Positions 16,007-24,035 of a stretch of 64,000 bases of DNA are shown piece after piece. The translations under genes and the position numbers were made by a program. The number at the start of each line of letters is the position of its first letter. Positions within the stretch are counted from its first letter, which is position 1. The DNA lies in contig LAKY01000032.1 of the NCBI GenBank assembly GCA_000987045.1, forward strand, positions 57,109 to 121,108, written 5' to 3'. The DNA is from Clostridiales bacterium PH28_bin88 (lineage in GTDB: Bacteria; Bacillota; PH28-bin88). The notes below the pieces were generated by a model, which had not been told where the DNA came from, ran no database searches, and worked only from the letters and a program-made list of their open reading frames with translations.

Positions 16007-16801
16007 CTAGCTCAGCACACCGGCAACACGCAGGATACCCATGATTTTTTGGGCCACGTCGGCAGGCTCACCCTCCAGCATCTCGGCCTTGCGGCCTATC
16101 TGAGGAACATGCAGATCTCCCGGTTGAGTCGGGGAGCCGGCAAGCCCGGTGGTACCCGGGTCGAGTTCCAGGTCCTCAAGCCCCCAGACCGTAAAGGGCT
16201 TGTTCTGGGCCATCACAACCCCCATCAGCGAAGTGTAACGCGGGGTATTGATGTCCCTGGCGACGCCCAATACCATCGGCAGGCGTCCCTCGAACTCCAT
16301 ATAGCCGTTCTCAATCTTGGTCTTCAACATCAGGGCATCCCCTTCCACAGTCAAAGAAAGGAGGTTGGTCAGGTGGGAAATACCCAGCATCTCGCCCAAC
16401 TGGGAGGGTACGTGGGTGGTCCCGCCGTCGGCGCTTTCCGACCCGGTAAAAACCAGGTCGAAACTCCCAATCTTCTTCAACCCAGCTGCCAGCACCCTGA
16501 CAGTCGCCAGGGTATCGGCGCCGGCAAAGGCACGGTCGCTTAAAAGATAAACCGCGTCGGCTCCCATGGCCAGCCCCTCTTTGAGGACCTCCCTGGTGTC
16601 CGGCGGAGCCATACTGACCAGCACCACGCTGCCTCCATGGGTTTCTTTTAACCGCAAGGCCGCCTCAATGGCGTTTTTGTCCACGGGGTTAATTACCATG
16701 GGGATCCCTTTACGGACAAGCAGTTTCGTAGCGGGATCGATGGTAATCTTGTCATAGGCGCTGGGATCAGGGACCGGCTTGACACATACGGCAATATTCA
16801 T
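16007..16801 (-). CDS. etfB: Electron transfer flavoprotein beta subunit
   Basis: The 264-residue partner of EtfA. It begins MNIAVCVKPVPDPSAYDKI and has the beta signature region VLVSMAPPDTREVLKEGLAMGADAVYLLSD and the LVFTGSESADGGTTHVPSQLGE nucleotide-binding loop (blocks given by their ends). The beta subunit binds AMP, or a second FAD in bifurcating types; the sequence by eye does not decide between them. It lies 10 bases after the acyl-CoA dehydrogenase gene, so the three form one operon. Confidence 0.95.
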   Translation of the reverse strand: MNIAVCVKPVPDPSAYDKITIDPATKLLVRKGIPMVINPVDKNAIEAALRLKETHGGSVVLVSMAPPDTREVLKEGLAMGADAVYLLSDRAFAGADTLATVRVLAAGLKKIGSFDLVFTGSESADGGTTHVPSQLGEMLGISHLTNLLSLTVEGDALMLKTKIENGYMEFEGRLPMVLGVARDINTPRYTSLMGVVMAQNKPFTVWGLEDLELDPGTTGLAGSPTQPGDLHVPQIGRKAEMLEGEPADVAQKIMGILRVAGVLS

Positions 16802-16811
16802 GATTGTCCCC

Positions 16812-17951
16812 CTACTTGTTCAACTCGTTGCCCGCCACGATAACCTGCATGATGTGGGAGGTACCGCCTGACGGAATGGTTGCCACCGCGTCTCGCAGGT
16901 AGCGGCCGACCGGGTAGTCGGAAACGACACCATAACCGCCCATCAGGTCGGTAGTCCGCTTGGCCGCGTTGACTGCCGCCTCGGTGGTAAAGAATTTAGC
17001 CATGGCCACCTCGGGCCCGCACGGTATCCCGGCATCCTTCATCCCCATGGCGTTGTAGGTCATTAACCGGCCGGCCTCGTACTCGGTACGGTTCTGGGCG
17101 ATAATGAACTGGATGTTCGGCAGCTTGGCCAGGGGTTTACCATAGATGATCCGCTCCTTGGCAAACTTCACGGAATCCTCGAGGCAAGCACGCAAAATGC
17201 CCACGCTGATGGCCGCCATACCGGCCCGTCCCACTTCACCGATGGTACCCAGCGCGATCTTGGTCCCGTCTCCGACCTTACCTACAAGATTTTCCTCAGG
17301 CACCTTAACGTTATTTAGGATTACCTCACCCATGATCGAACCCCGGAGGCCGGTCTTTTTCTCCTTACGTCCAGGACCGTGGCCAGGCGTGTTTTCATCG
17401 ATTAGAATGGCGGAAATCCGGGGACGACCCTTTTCGTCCTCTCCGGTCCTGACGGTTACAATGTCGATATCGGCGCAGTGGGAGTTGGTGATGAAGCACT
17501 TGCGGCCGTTCAAGATCCACTGGCCGTCCACCAGTTCGCCGGTAGACTTTTGACCCGCAAAGTCGGACCCACCCCCCGGTTCGGTCACGGACAGGCCTCC
17601 AATGGCCCCGGAACACAGCCTGGGAAGGTATTTCTTCTTCTGCTCTTCGTTACCCCATGTCAGAAGGGCGTAAACGGCCAGGTGGTGAGTCATCAGGGAC
17701 ATGGCGAAACCGGCCGAGTAGCGGGCGATCTCTTCCAGGATGATGGCCCGCTCGGTGTGGCCCAGGCCGGCGCCGCCGTACTGGGTGGGCACAAATACGC
17801 CGTTGAAACCTAGCTGGGCCATCTTGCGCAACAACTCAACAGGAAAAGTGTCCTCCTCATCGATCCTGTCGGCAATGGGCGCGATTTCCTTCTCCACAAA
17901 GTCCCGCACAACTTTCCTCAACATTTCCTGCTGTTCGGTGAACTTTAACAT
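16812..17951 (-). CDS. Acyl-CoA dehydrogenase family protein
   Basis: A 379-residue flavoenzyme that would oxidise an acyl-CoA at C2-C3 and pass electrons to the ETF encoded next. Domains run in order: N-terminal helices (MLKFTEQQEMLRKVVRDFVE), the beta domain with GGLSVTEPGGGSDFAGQKS and RKCFITNSHCADI, and the C-terminal helical domain with KFAKERIIYGKPLAKLPNIQ and TDLMGGYGVVSDYPVGRYLRDA. The position that is the catalytic Glu in the common YEGTS motif reads Gly (IPSGGTS). The base may sit elsewhere, as in isovaleryl-CoA dehydrogenase, so the substrate is open. The ATG follows AGGAGAGAGG. First gene of its operon. Confidence 0.92.
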   Translation of the reverse strand: MLKFTEQQEMLRKVVRDFVEKEIAPIADRIDEEDTFPVELLRKMAQLGFNGVFVPTQYGGAGLGHTERAIILEEIARYSAGFAMSLMTHHLAVYALLTWGNEEQKKKYLPRLCSGAIGGLSVTEPGGGSDFAGQKSTGELVDGQWILNGRKCFITNSHCADIDIVTVRTGEDEKGRPRISAILIDENTPGHGPGRKEKKTGLRGSIMGEVILNNVKVPEENLVGKVGDGTKIALGTIGEVGRAGMAAISVGILRACLEDSVKFAKERIIYGKPLAKLPNIQFIIAQNRTEYEAGRLMTYNAMGMKDAGIPCGPEVAMAKFFTTEAAVNAAKRTTDLMGGYGVVSDYPVGRYLRDAVATIPSGGTSHIMQVIVAGNELNK

Positions 17952-18036
17952 GGCTCCTCTCTCCTTTCTTTTTTCTCCTTGTGGCTATGTGACCCCGTTT
18001 CCTGTTACACGACCAACACGTTTTCCTTTAATTACA

Positions 18037-18064
18037 ATTTTACGTAAATTTAATAGTTTGTCAA
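18037..18064 (-). promoter_or_regulatory. Promoter of the acyl-CoA dehydrogenase/ETF operon with overlapping palindrome
   Basis: -35 TTGACA (18059-18064) and -10 TAAAAT (18037-18042) are 16 bases apart on the minus strand. The perfect palindrome TTTACGTAAA (18039-18048) overlaps the -10 box and could be an operator, perhaps for the MarR protein encoded just upstream. Confidence 0.65.
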
Positions 18065-18088
18065 CCATTAATTTGTATACCAAGTATT

Positions 18089-18547
18089 TTATCGCGTCTC
18101 TCCCATGTCCCTCAGTAACTGCTTTAGAGCCTCGCCTTGGGCCTCATCCAGGCCTCGCATGACTTTCCGGTTAGCCTCGGCAATGGCCCCGGTAAGAGGG
18201 CCTTCAAGCTGTCTGCCCTTATCCGTCAGCACCACTTGCAGGGCTCGCCGGTCTTTGGGGTCCGGCTGTTTTTCGATCAGGCCCTTTTGTTCCATCCGGT
18301 CCAGGAGGCCGGTCATGGTAGAGCCGTCCAGGGAGAGCCGGTCGGCCAGTTGCTTGGCCGTTTGCCCGTTTTCGTCCCAGAGGCATCTTAGCACCGCGTA
18401 CTGGCCGGGAGTAACCCCATGGGGAGCCAACTCTGCTTTAAAGAGTTGATGCACCGCCTGTTGCGCCTTGGTAAGCAAGAAATTCAGGCATTGTTCCAGT
18501 TCCATCTCCGTCAGATCCCCTTTCTCCACTGGCGTCCACATCAACAT
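18089..18547 (-). CDS. MarR-family transcriptional regulator
   Basis: A 152-residue winged-helix protein: HGVTPGQYAVLRCLW, QTAKQLADRLSLDGSTMTGL and the wing KQPDPKDRRALQVVLTDKG. Members usually repress neighbouring genes and are released by small phenolic or acyl ligands. It stands directly upstream of the acyl-CoA dehydrogenase/ETF genes on the same strand, with a palindrome in the promoter between them. That makes control of this operon likely but unproven. Confidence 0.92.
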   Translation of the reverse strand: MLMWTPVEKGDLTEMELEQCLNFLLTKAQQAVHQLFKAELAPHGVTPGQYAVLRCLWDENGQTAKQLADRLSLDGSTMTGLLDRMEQKGLIEKQPDPKDRRALQVVLTDKGRQLEGPLTGAIAEANRKVMRGLDEAQGEALKQLLRDMGETR

Positions 18548-18618
18548 TCTGCTCCACCCGTCATGCTCCTGTCAACCCACCCTGAAAAATAGGTTGGCAA
18601 CTGAATCAGTGGGAAGGG

Positions 18619-18644
18619 AAAAAGCACCGGCAAGGGTGCTTTTT
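18619..18644. terminator. Rho-independent terminator between the MoaD-like gene and marR
   Basis: AAAAAGCACC (18619-18628) pairs with GGTGCTTTTT (18635-18644) over a 6-base loop. On the minus strand it would end the transcript of the small ubiquitin-like gene before marR. Confidence 0.8.
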
Positions 18645-18647
18645 AAT

Positions 18648-18737
18648 ACCATCAGAAAGTATAACTTTCTGTGGCATAAGTGCAACTAAGGCTTCCGCCT
18701 GCGCCTAAAGGCTTGGCGCAAGCCAAGTTTTCTTTAC
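18648..18737 (+). repeat. Dispersed repeat family 1, copy A
   Basis: A 90-base element nearly identical to 60533-60622; differences are limited to the GCGCCTAAAGGCTTGGCG region. It holds two palindromes, AGAAAGTATAACTTTCT and GGCTTGGCGCAAGCC. A 27-base piece also lies at 4463-4489. No coding potential. Confidence 0.88.
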
Positions 18738-18747
18738 CGCCGAAGAT

Positions 18748-19044
18748 TTATCCTTTATTTTGAGGTAACTGCTGGACGACATTTTCCAGGATGCCGGCGG
18801 CTTCGTTGTCCGCAATTCCCAACCGGGGAAGAAAATCGACCCGGTCCCCCTCCTGGAGGATATAACCATGGTCCTGCGACTTCCCGTTTACCAGCGCAAC
18901 GCCAAAGGTTTCCGGGAGCTTCAACTGGTCCCTGAGCCCGGAAAGGTCGGTCCCTCCCGGGACTGAAACCGTTAATAACCCGTTGGGGTAGCCGGGGCTT
19001 TCGATCAGCCCGGCATCCACCTCCACCGTAACCGTTACAGACAC
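18748..19044 (-). CDS. MoaD/ThiS-like ubiquitin-fold small protein without the Gly-Gly end
   Basis: A 98-residue beta-grasp protein: LTVSVPGGTDLSGLRDQLKL, VALVNGKSQDHGYILQEGDRVDFLPRLG (blocks given by their ends) follow the pattern of MoaD/ThiS sulfur carriers. True carriers end in Gly-Gly; here the chain runs on for about 23 residues after FLPRLG with no terminal Gly-Gly, so sulfur transfer in the usual way is doubtful. The GTG start follows AGGCGGTGAT. It may serve a tungsten or molybdenum enzyme such as AOR, but no such gene is adjacent. Confidence 0.75.
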   Translation of the reverse strand: MSVTVTVEVDAGLIESPGYPNGLLTVSVPGGTDLSGLRDQLKLPETFGVALVNGKSQDHGYILQEGDRVDFLPRLGIADNEAAGILENVVQQLPQNKG

Positions 19045-19229
19045 TCTTCAACATCACCGCCTTTCTGAATTATTCCTATGCTATTATAGGCATTTAGCAA
19101 GAAACTATAATCTCGCCCGGGGCATCATGTTGTATATCCACAAAGTTTCCTGGAAGCTGGTGTCAACGGCAGGGAAAAGGCACAAGCCGGAGAATTACAG
19201 TCTTTAACAGAGCAAAGGAAGGTGCCGCC

Positions 19230-20135
19230 ATGGAATGGAAAAATGAAAGAATCAAGGGCAAGGAAAGTGTGGTGGGGGTCGCCGTCGTCCAGACCCGTCC
19301 CCGCCTGGGGGCTGTCCAGGAAAACGTGCGGCGGACCCTGGAACTCATCGACGAGGCAGCGGCCAGGGGAGCAAAACTGATCATCCTCCCCGAGTGCTGC
19401 AACACCGGCTACGTTTTCAATAACAGGCAGGAAGTTAAGGAAGTGGCGGAACCCGTTGACGGCGGGTGGACGGTGGCGCAGTGGGCGGCAAAAGCCAGGG
19501 AGAAGGATGCGTACATCGTGGCCGGGATGGTGGAAAAGGACGGCATCTGCTTCTACAATTCCGCCGTGCTGGTAGGCCCCGAGGGCTTGGTGGGCGTTTA
19601 CCGCAAGACCCACCTGTTCGCCGAGGAAAAACTCTACTACGAGCCGGGAAACCTGGGACTGCCGGTGTTCCAGCTGCCTTTCGGGCGGGTAGGCATCCTG
19701 ATTTGCTATGACTTGTGGTTTCCCGAAACCGCCCGCCTGCTGATGCTTCAGGGGGCCGACATCATCTGTTCCCCCAGCAACTGGACGCCGGCCCCGGCCG
19801 GTCAAAACTGGGACGCGCAAAACTACTGCCTGGGCAATTACCTGACCATGACGGCGGCCCACACCAACCAGGTGTATGTGGCGGTGGCGGACCGCGTGGG
19901 CAAGGAACGGGAAATGGAGTTTCTTGGCCGCAGCATGATCGCCGGCCCGGCCGGTTGGCCGCTGGCCTTCTCCGCCACCATCGACCAGGAAGAGGTGCTG
20001 GTGAAAGAGGTCAACCTGGTGAAACCCCGCAGTTCGAAGATCTGGAGCCGCCTGAACGACTACCCGCGGGACCGCCGCACCGACCTTTACGACGAAATGC
20101 TGGGAAGTCTACAACTTCAAAAGCACCCGATGTAA
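19230..20135 (+). CDS. Carbon-nitrogen hydrolase (nitrilase superfamily)
   Basis: A 301-residue amidase/nitrilase-superfamily enzyme. The Glu-Lys-Cys triad is visible: Glu in AKLIILPECCNTGYVF (residue about 54), Lys in VGVYRKTHLFAEEKLYYEPG (about 130), and Cys in VGILICYDLWFPETARLL (about 159). Members hydrolyse nitriles, amides or N-carbamoyl compounds; the exact substrate is not clear. It is a single gene on the plus strand behind AGGAAGGTG and closed by its own terminator. It is not linked to a pathway in the window. Confidence 0.92.
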   Translation: MEWKNERIKGKESVVGVAVVQTRPRLGAVQENVRRTLELIDEAAARGAKLIILPECCNTGYVFNNRQEVKEVAEPVDGGWTVAQWAAKAREKDAYIVAGMVEKDGICFYNSAVLVGPEGLVGVYRKTHLFAEEKLYYEPGNLGLPVFQLPFGRVGILICYDLWFPETARLLMLQGADIICSPSNWTPAPAGQNWDAQNYCLGNYLTMTAAHTNQVYVAVADRVGKEREMEFLGRSMIAGPAGWPLAFSATIDQEEVLVKEVNLVKPRSSKIWSRLNDYPRDRRTDLYDEMLGSLQLQKHPM

Positions 20136-20145
20136 CACCGCTTAA

Positions 20146-20175
20146 AAAGAGACCTGCCCGGTCTCTTTATTTTTA
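20146..20175 (+). terminator. Terminator after the nitrilase-family gene
   Basis: AAAGAGACC (20146-20154) and GGTCTCTTT (20160-20168) form a 9-bp stem with loop TGCCC, followed by ATTTTTAT. Confidence 0.92.
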
Positions 20176-20226
20176 TAACATGGTTTATTGTGTGGTTTAT
20201 TGTGACGGGATGTTATACCAACTCGG

Positions 20227-20643
20227 TTATTTAAATTCGGAAGGATCGATGCGCATAATCCCTTTAACTGTATCAAAATTCCGGTCGGTAGAGAGGATAT
20301 GCCTGATCTCGTGATGGATCATCACGGCCACGTGAATTAGGTCCCGGGGGCTTAAGGCCGGATATGCGACAACCAATTCCCTGGCCAATCCGACATCACG
20401 CATGGTCACCGGCATGATACCGTCACCCATCAGCGTCTGAAACTTGTCAAATATCATTAGGCCCTGTTCCCGCCGGTTAATATGCAGGTAACGGTAGAGG
20501 ATCTCCTGGAACACCTCGGCGTCGGTCGCGGCGTCCACTGAACCGGAGGTGATGGCCTTGATGATGTTCCTGCACGGTTCCCGATAGGGATGTGCTGTGC
20601 CCGCAGCGTACATGGGTATATTGGTATCAATAAATACCCTCAT
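20227..20643 (-). CDS. PIN-domain toxin (VapC-type ribonuclease)
   Basis: A 138-residue PIN protein. The acidic residues that bind magnesium are visible: Asp in MRVFIDTNIPMYAA (residue 6), Glu in EVFQEILYRYLHI (about 47), Asp in LSPRDLIHVAVMIHH (about 99) and Asp in ILSTDRNFDTVKGI (about 118). VapC toxins cut tRNA or rRNA when freed from the antitoxin. Its ATG overlaps the stop of the antitoxin gene by four bases. Intact length. Confidence 0.9.
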   Translation of the reverse strand: MRVFIDTNIPMYAAGTAHPYREPCRNIIKAITSGSVDAATDAEVFQEILYRYLHINRREQGLMIFDKFQTLMGDGIMPVTMRDVGLARELVVAYPALSPRDLIHVAVMIHHEIRHILSTDRNFDTVKGIMRIDPSEFK

Positions 20644-20891
20644 CCCCTGCGGGCCTCCTCAATTTGCCGTTTCATCTCCTCCCAGTCATCCACAGGGGCT
20701 TCGACCTGAAACAGTTCTTCAGCGGCCCGCAATTTATCATCCCGGGTTGCCCGGTACCTGGCGTCGATTGCCTCCCGCACAATTTCCGCCATGGATACCC
20801 CCCGCTCCCGGGATTCTTTCTTAAGCAACTGCATCCGCTCATAGTCGAGCCGGATCTCCATCCGTTCAGTTAGCTCTCCCATCCGTATCAC
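20640..20891 (-). CDS. Ribbon-helix-helix antitoxin (VapB-type)
   Basis: An 83-residue protein with the RHH/CopG pattern MEIRLDYERMQLLKKESRERG ... SMAEIVREAIDARYR, followed by an acidic tail (ELFQVEAPVDDWEEMKRQIEE) that would bind the PIN toxin. The true start may be an internal Met (residue 4 or 11) because the RHH strand begins at MEIRLD. It overlaps the toxin gene by 4 bases. Confidence 0.85.
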   Translation of the reverse strand: MIRMGELTERMEIRLDYERMQLLKKESRERGVSMAEIVREAIDARYRATRDDKLRAAEELFQVEAPVDDWEEMKRQIEEARRG

Positions 20892-21174
20892 TCCTTCAGT
20901 TACGGTTCCGTAACTATTTTACCGTAAAAAGTCGCAAGTATCAATCCCTAGCACTGGAGTGATGCCCGGCCTGAAGAAGCAAACGAAGAAGCAAAGGTGA
21001 GAAGCAACGGTTCTTATGCTTCCGTTTTGCTATAAAAACTTCCGCTTTTACCATTCCCTCTTGCTCTTTTGGGCTACAATATGGCCTCATCTCCTGCTTG
21101 GTTTGCTGTATTACACAACTACAGGTAGGGTTACAATTTGTATTTTCATTATTACAGAGGATACTATACCGTTA
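20892..21174. other. Non-coding gap between the VapBC pair and a truncated PIN gene
   Basis: About 280 bases, lower in GC than the neighbours, with only short open frames. No hairpin or known element stands out. Confidence 0.4.
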
Positions 21175-21591
21175 TTAAACCATTTTGAGATAATGTGAAA
21201 AGGAAGCTGCCGGTAGAAGCCTGCGTTTTGCGAGCATACCGCTCCATATTTGATTTCCGGTATTCTCATCAATGAAACCGGCATTTAAGGCAGCTATCAA
21301 TATGTCACCGGTAGTAATGTGGTCTAACTTATATTTTTCTATGTATTTGCTTATATCTTTCAAATTATTGCTGGCAATCAATCCCCCATACGCTTTTGCT
21401 AAAGTCAAAGCTGCCGCTTCACCCTTCCCGAGGATCTTTTCTCCTTTTGGCGGAGAAATTGCATGCTCATAGTACAAATTGTATTCTTCCGTACCGGTGA
21501 GTATTTGTTTTGTGATCATATCTCCATTTGAACATAATGAGGCAATTTTGTTCCTTATGTATGGTATGCTCGGATATAAACAATCTATCAA
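21175..21591 (-). pseudogene. PIN-domain (DUF3368-like) gene, 5' end missing
   Basis: The remaining 138 codons carry the C-terminal PIN features GKGEAAALTLAKAYGGLIASN and HITTGDILIAALNAGFIDEN, the acidic Glu and Asp of the nuclease site. The N-terminal strand with the first catalytic Asp is absent: the frame upstream of the TTG at 21591 meets a TAG two codons earlier and shows no PIN sequence. No antitoxin gene is next to it. A relic of a toxin gene is the likeliest reading; a functional short form cannot be ruled out. Confidence 0.6.
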
Positions 21592-21780
21592 AAGCTAATA
21601 GAGGGTTTTTGTGGTAAAATCGATACCGGAAGCGTTGTTTTGCATAAATCTCATGGAAAAACCGAGAAGGGCAATGGCGTCCGTAGAGCTGGAAGTCTGG
21701 GAACAAATAAGGAATGGTTACGGAGGGAAGGCCGGGCCGGTAGCATGGTGGAGACCTACGTCGGAGACTGAGGTGGTATT

Positions 21781-22419
21781 ATGAACAGGTTTATGGAAAT
21801 CATTCGGGATACTAAGCTGGACTATCACCAGAAGAGAAGCCAACTGGCATACGAAGCGGAAAACACTTTGCCTTATTTGGATATTCGCCAGAAATCCCAC
21901 GACTATTTGAATAAAAGAATTATCTGTGATATCTTCGAAGGTCACGCGCCTTACCGGCCGAGGTATATCCTGCCGGACTATGCGATATTTATGAAAAACG
22001 GTAGTGAATACCTGAATCTAAAGGCGCCGTCGGACCTTTACGAAGCGGTAAACGCTCTGCTGGTCATTTACCGCTATGTTCCTTCCATTACAGGCTACCC
22101 GGTATATCTGGGGCAGGTAGATGAGCTGCTAGAACCTTTTATGGATACGGTAAGCGAAGCCGAAGCAGAGAAGCTGTTGAAAATGTTCCTTGTCCACATC
22201 GACAGAACACTACCTGACGCTTTTGTGCACATGAACATAGGTCCGAAAGATACACGAGTGGGCAGGCTGATCCTCAACCTTGAGACCGAACTCGAAAAGG
22301 CGGTACCCAACATATCGTTAAAGTATTCCGAAGAAACGCCGGTTGATTTTGCAAAGCTGGCAGTCAGGACAGCCCTGGAGGTGAGCCCTGGTAACAAAGG
22401 ATGGACGAATCATCTATAA
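21781..22419 (+). pseudogene. YjjI-family glycyl radical enzyme, N-terminal 200 residues only
   Basis: The first 200 residues match YjjI (DUF3029): LDYHQKRSQLAYEAENTLPY, ICDIFEGHAPYRPRYILPDY, SDLYEAVNALLVIYRYVPSI and RTLPDAFVHMNIGPKDTRVG, each close to the E. coli protein as I recall it. Full YjjI has about 515 residues; the active-site cysteine and C-terminal glycyl radical loop are gone. After RTALEVS the sequence switches within a few bases to the middle of the activase gene yjjW, which points to a deletion of about 1 kb or more. The ATG follows TGAGGTGG. It cannot be an active glycyl radical enzyme. Confidence 0.85.
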
Positions 22420-23278
22420 CGAACGGCTCTGCAGGGGATGTGACCGGTGTATCAGGACATGCCCGTTCTACTCCTCTCCGAAAAGTTTTGAAAAGGATGT
22501 TAGTTCGCTGTGTGAGATGATCAAGGCAAACGAAGATTTTATTGATGGTATTACCCTGTCGGGTGGGGAGTGTACACTACAACATGAGTTTATTTACAAG
22601 CTCTTTGAAATGGTCAAAAGCAATACCCGTCTTACCTGCTTTATAGCTCAAGTTTGGCGTAAAAAATTACCAAGTCTTGATACACAAGGCTTTCGAGGCT
22701 AATAGACAAGAACTGTAGTAGCGAATTGGTAATAATGTGTCAAAAAACCACTGATGGCGAGCTTTTCAGGACTACGAATTTGTGTTTCGCTACTACATTA
22801 TTTAAGGGTAACCCCTCAAACCCTTGATATATTTAGCATTGGAAATATATGTCGCCAAACTTAGGTTATAGATACAAACGGATACGTCGAGAAGGATGTT
22901 TTTATCAAGCTCTGTGAAGTAACGGATGGTTTCATGTTTGACTTAAAAGCGCTCGATAAGGAAAAACACCTCCGGCTTACTGGTGTAGACAATACGCTAA
23001 TCCTGCAAAACATGGCTTATGCATCGGACAGGAAGCTTCTGTACGAGATTAGGACGGTTGTTGTGCGGGGTTTTACCGACTCCGAGGAGGAAATAAGGGG
23101 AATTGCCGGCTTGATAAAAAGCCTAAACGCTGATAGTTATTTTAGGCTCATTCCTTTCAGATCCCTGGGGGTTAGGACCTGCTTGGCAAAAACAGAGGAC
23201 TTGGACGAAAAAACTTTTAAACATTTTTGCCAGATCGCTTCTAACATTCTAGGCGAGAGGCTCAATTTCCGGCTGTGA
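22388..23278 (+). pseudogene. YjjW-type glycyl radical activase remnant, split by a 219-bp insertion
   Basis: The reading begins at DGRIIYNERLCRGCDRCIRT, the second ferredoxin-like cluster region of YjjW. It continues FIDGITLSGGECTLQHEFIY, then after the insertion IDTNGYVEKDVFIKLCEVTD, MFDLKALDKEKHLRLTG and the C terminus ILGERLNFRL. The N-terminal radical SAM CxxxCxxC region is missing. The insertion (22647-22865) interrupts CFI|DTNG; removing it with one copy of the TTATAG duplication restores the frame exactly. So the gene was first whole, then lost its 5' end to the deletion shared with yjjI and also took an insertion; the order of the two events is unknown. Confidence 0.88.
22647..22865. 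mobile_element. 219-bp MITE-like insertion in yjjW
   Basis: The ends are imperfect inverted repeats: CTCAAGTTTGGCG at the left and, inverted, CCTAAGTTTGGCG at the right. The flanks are a 6-base direct repeat TTATAG (22641-22646 and 22866-22871). An inner pair GTAGTAGCGAA / TTCGCTACTAC (around 22717 and 22787) adds symmetry. There is no open frame for a transposase, so it must be moved by an enzyme encoded elsewhere. Confidence 0.88.
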
Positions 23279-23329
23279 CAGCTCATACCCAGGGTTCTAA
23301 AATGCGTCGCGGATAACCTGCGATAGTCT

Positions 23330-23740
23330 TCAAGGTACTGTGGTGAAACCCATTTGGGTGAAGTGGTGGTCAAAAGCCAGGGCTTCCAGCAGCTTCAACT
23401 CGCTCATGACGGCAAAGCTGGTACAATCCGTAAAGGAGAACTCTTTATCCTTATACCGAACAAACAGGTCCCATGCCCTTTGCCACCTTTCAGCGGAAAT
23501 CGGTATTATCCTGATCACTTTGCTGCTTTGAACAATCTTCCCGAATTCCACGGCCGGAGAGTGGCCTACGCGTACCCGCAACAGTGTGATGGTTTCATCC
23601 ACTACGTAGTCGGTGGTGTAAAGCAGCCCTGTAGTTTTCGCCAGAGCATGCCAGAGTTCAACAGCCTCCGGGTGCCGGAAATCACCGCAATCATAAAGGG
23701 CGCACCATCCCGAAGTGTCCACAAAGAGTGGTCTTCTCAC
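23330..23740 (-). CDS. PIN-domain toxin (VapC-type), second pair
   Basis: A 136-residue PIN protein: Asp in PLFVDTSGWCALYD (residue 8), Glu in DYVVDETITLLRVRVG (about 49), Asp in FSFTDCTSFAVMSEL (about 104) and Asp in ALAFDHHFTQMGF (about 124). These supply the magnesium site of the ribonuclease. It is related to, but clearly different from, the PIN gene at 20227. It overlaps its antitoxin gene by 4 bases. Confidence 0.9.
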   Translation of the reverse strand: MRRPLFVDTSGWCALYDCGDFRHPEAVELWHALAKTTGLLYTTDYVVDETITLLRVRVGHSPAVEFGKIVQSSKVIRIIPISAERWQRAWDLFVRYKDKEFSFTDCTSFAVMSELKLLEALAFDHHFTQMGFTTVP

Positions 23741-23988
23741 TTTTTTTGGTCCTTTCCGTAAAGGTACCTATCATGGTTTTCGGACAAATCCCCATCCACA
23801 CTCGTGGTACGCCCGGCAAGCTGCCAGATGGGATCCTCCGGCTTGGGCGTTGCGGCTTCGCTTTCCGTCAAGTACAGTTCAAGGGATTCCCTGATCTGTT
23901 CGGCCATAGATTTTCCCGTAGCAGACGCCCTAGCCCGCAGGCGCTGGTATAGGTCCTCCGGCAAATAGATTTGGGTACGAACCGCCAT
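23737..23988 (-). CDS. Ribbon-helix-helix antitoxin, second pair
   Basis: An 83-residue protein with RHH pattern VRTQIYLPEDLYQRLRARAS and GKSMAEQIRESLELYL, then a tail ending DRYLYGKDQKK that would cover the toxin. The promoter region upstream holds TATGTGTATACAG, a near-palindrome that could be its own operator. Confidence 0.85.
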   Translation of the reverse strand: MAVRTQIYLPEDLYQRLRARASATGKSMAEQIRESLELYLTESEAATPKPEDPIWQLAGRTTSVDGDLSENHDRYLYGKDQKK

Positions 23989-24035
23989 CGTTAACCCCTC
24001 CCGGTTAATGTATGTGTATACAGCTTTAGTATAAA

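Noticed and set aside
21600-21780. A group II intron or transposase end before yjjI
   Set aside because: The plus-strand frame (…VELEVWEQIRNGYGGK…) looked suggestive but I could not match any catalytic domain or intron structure.
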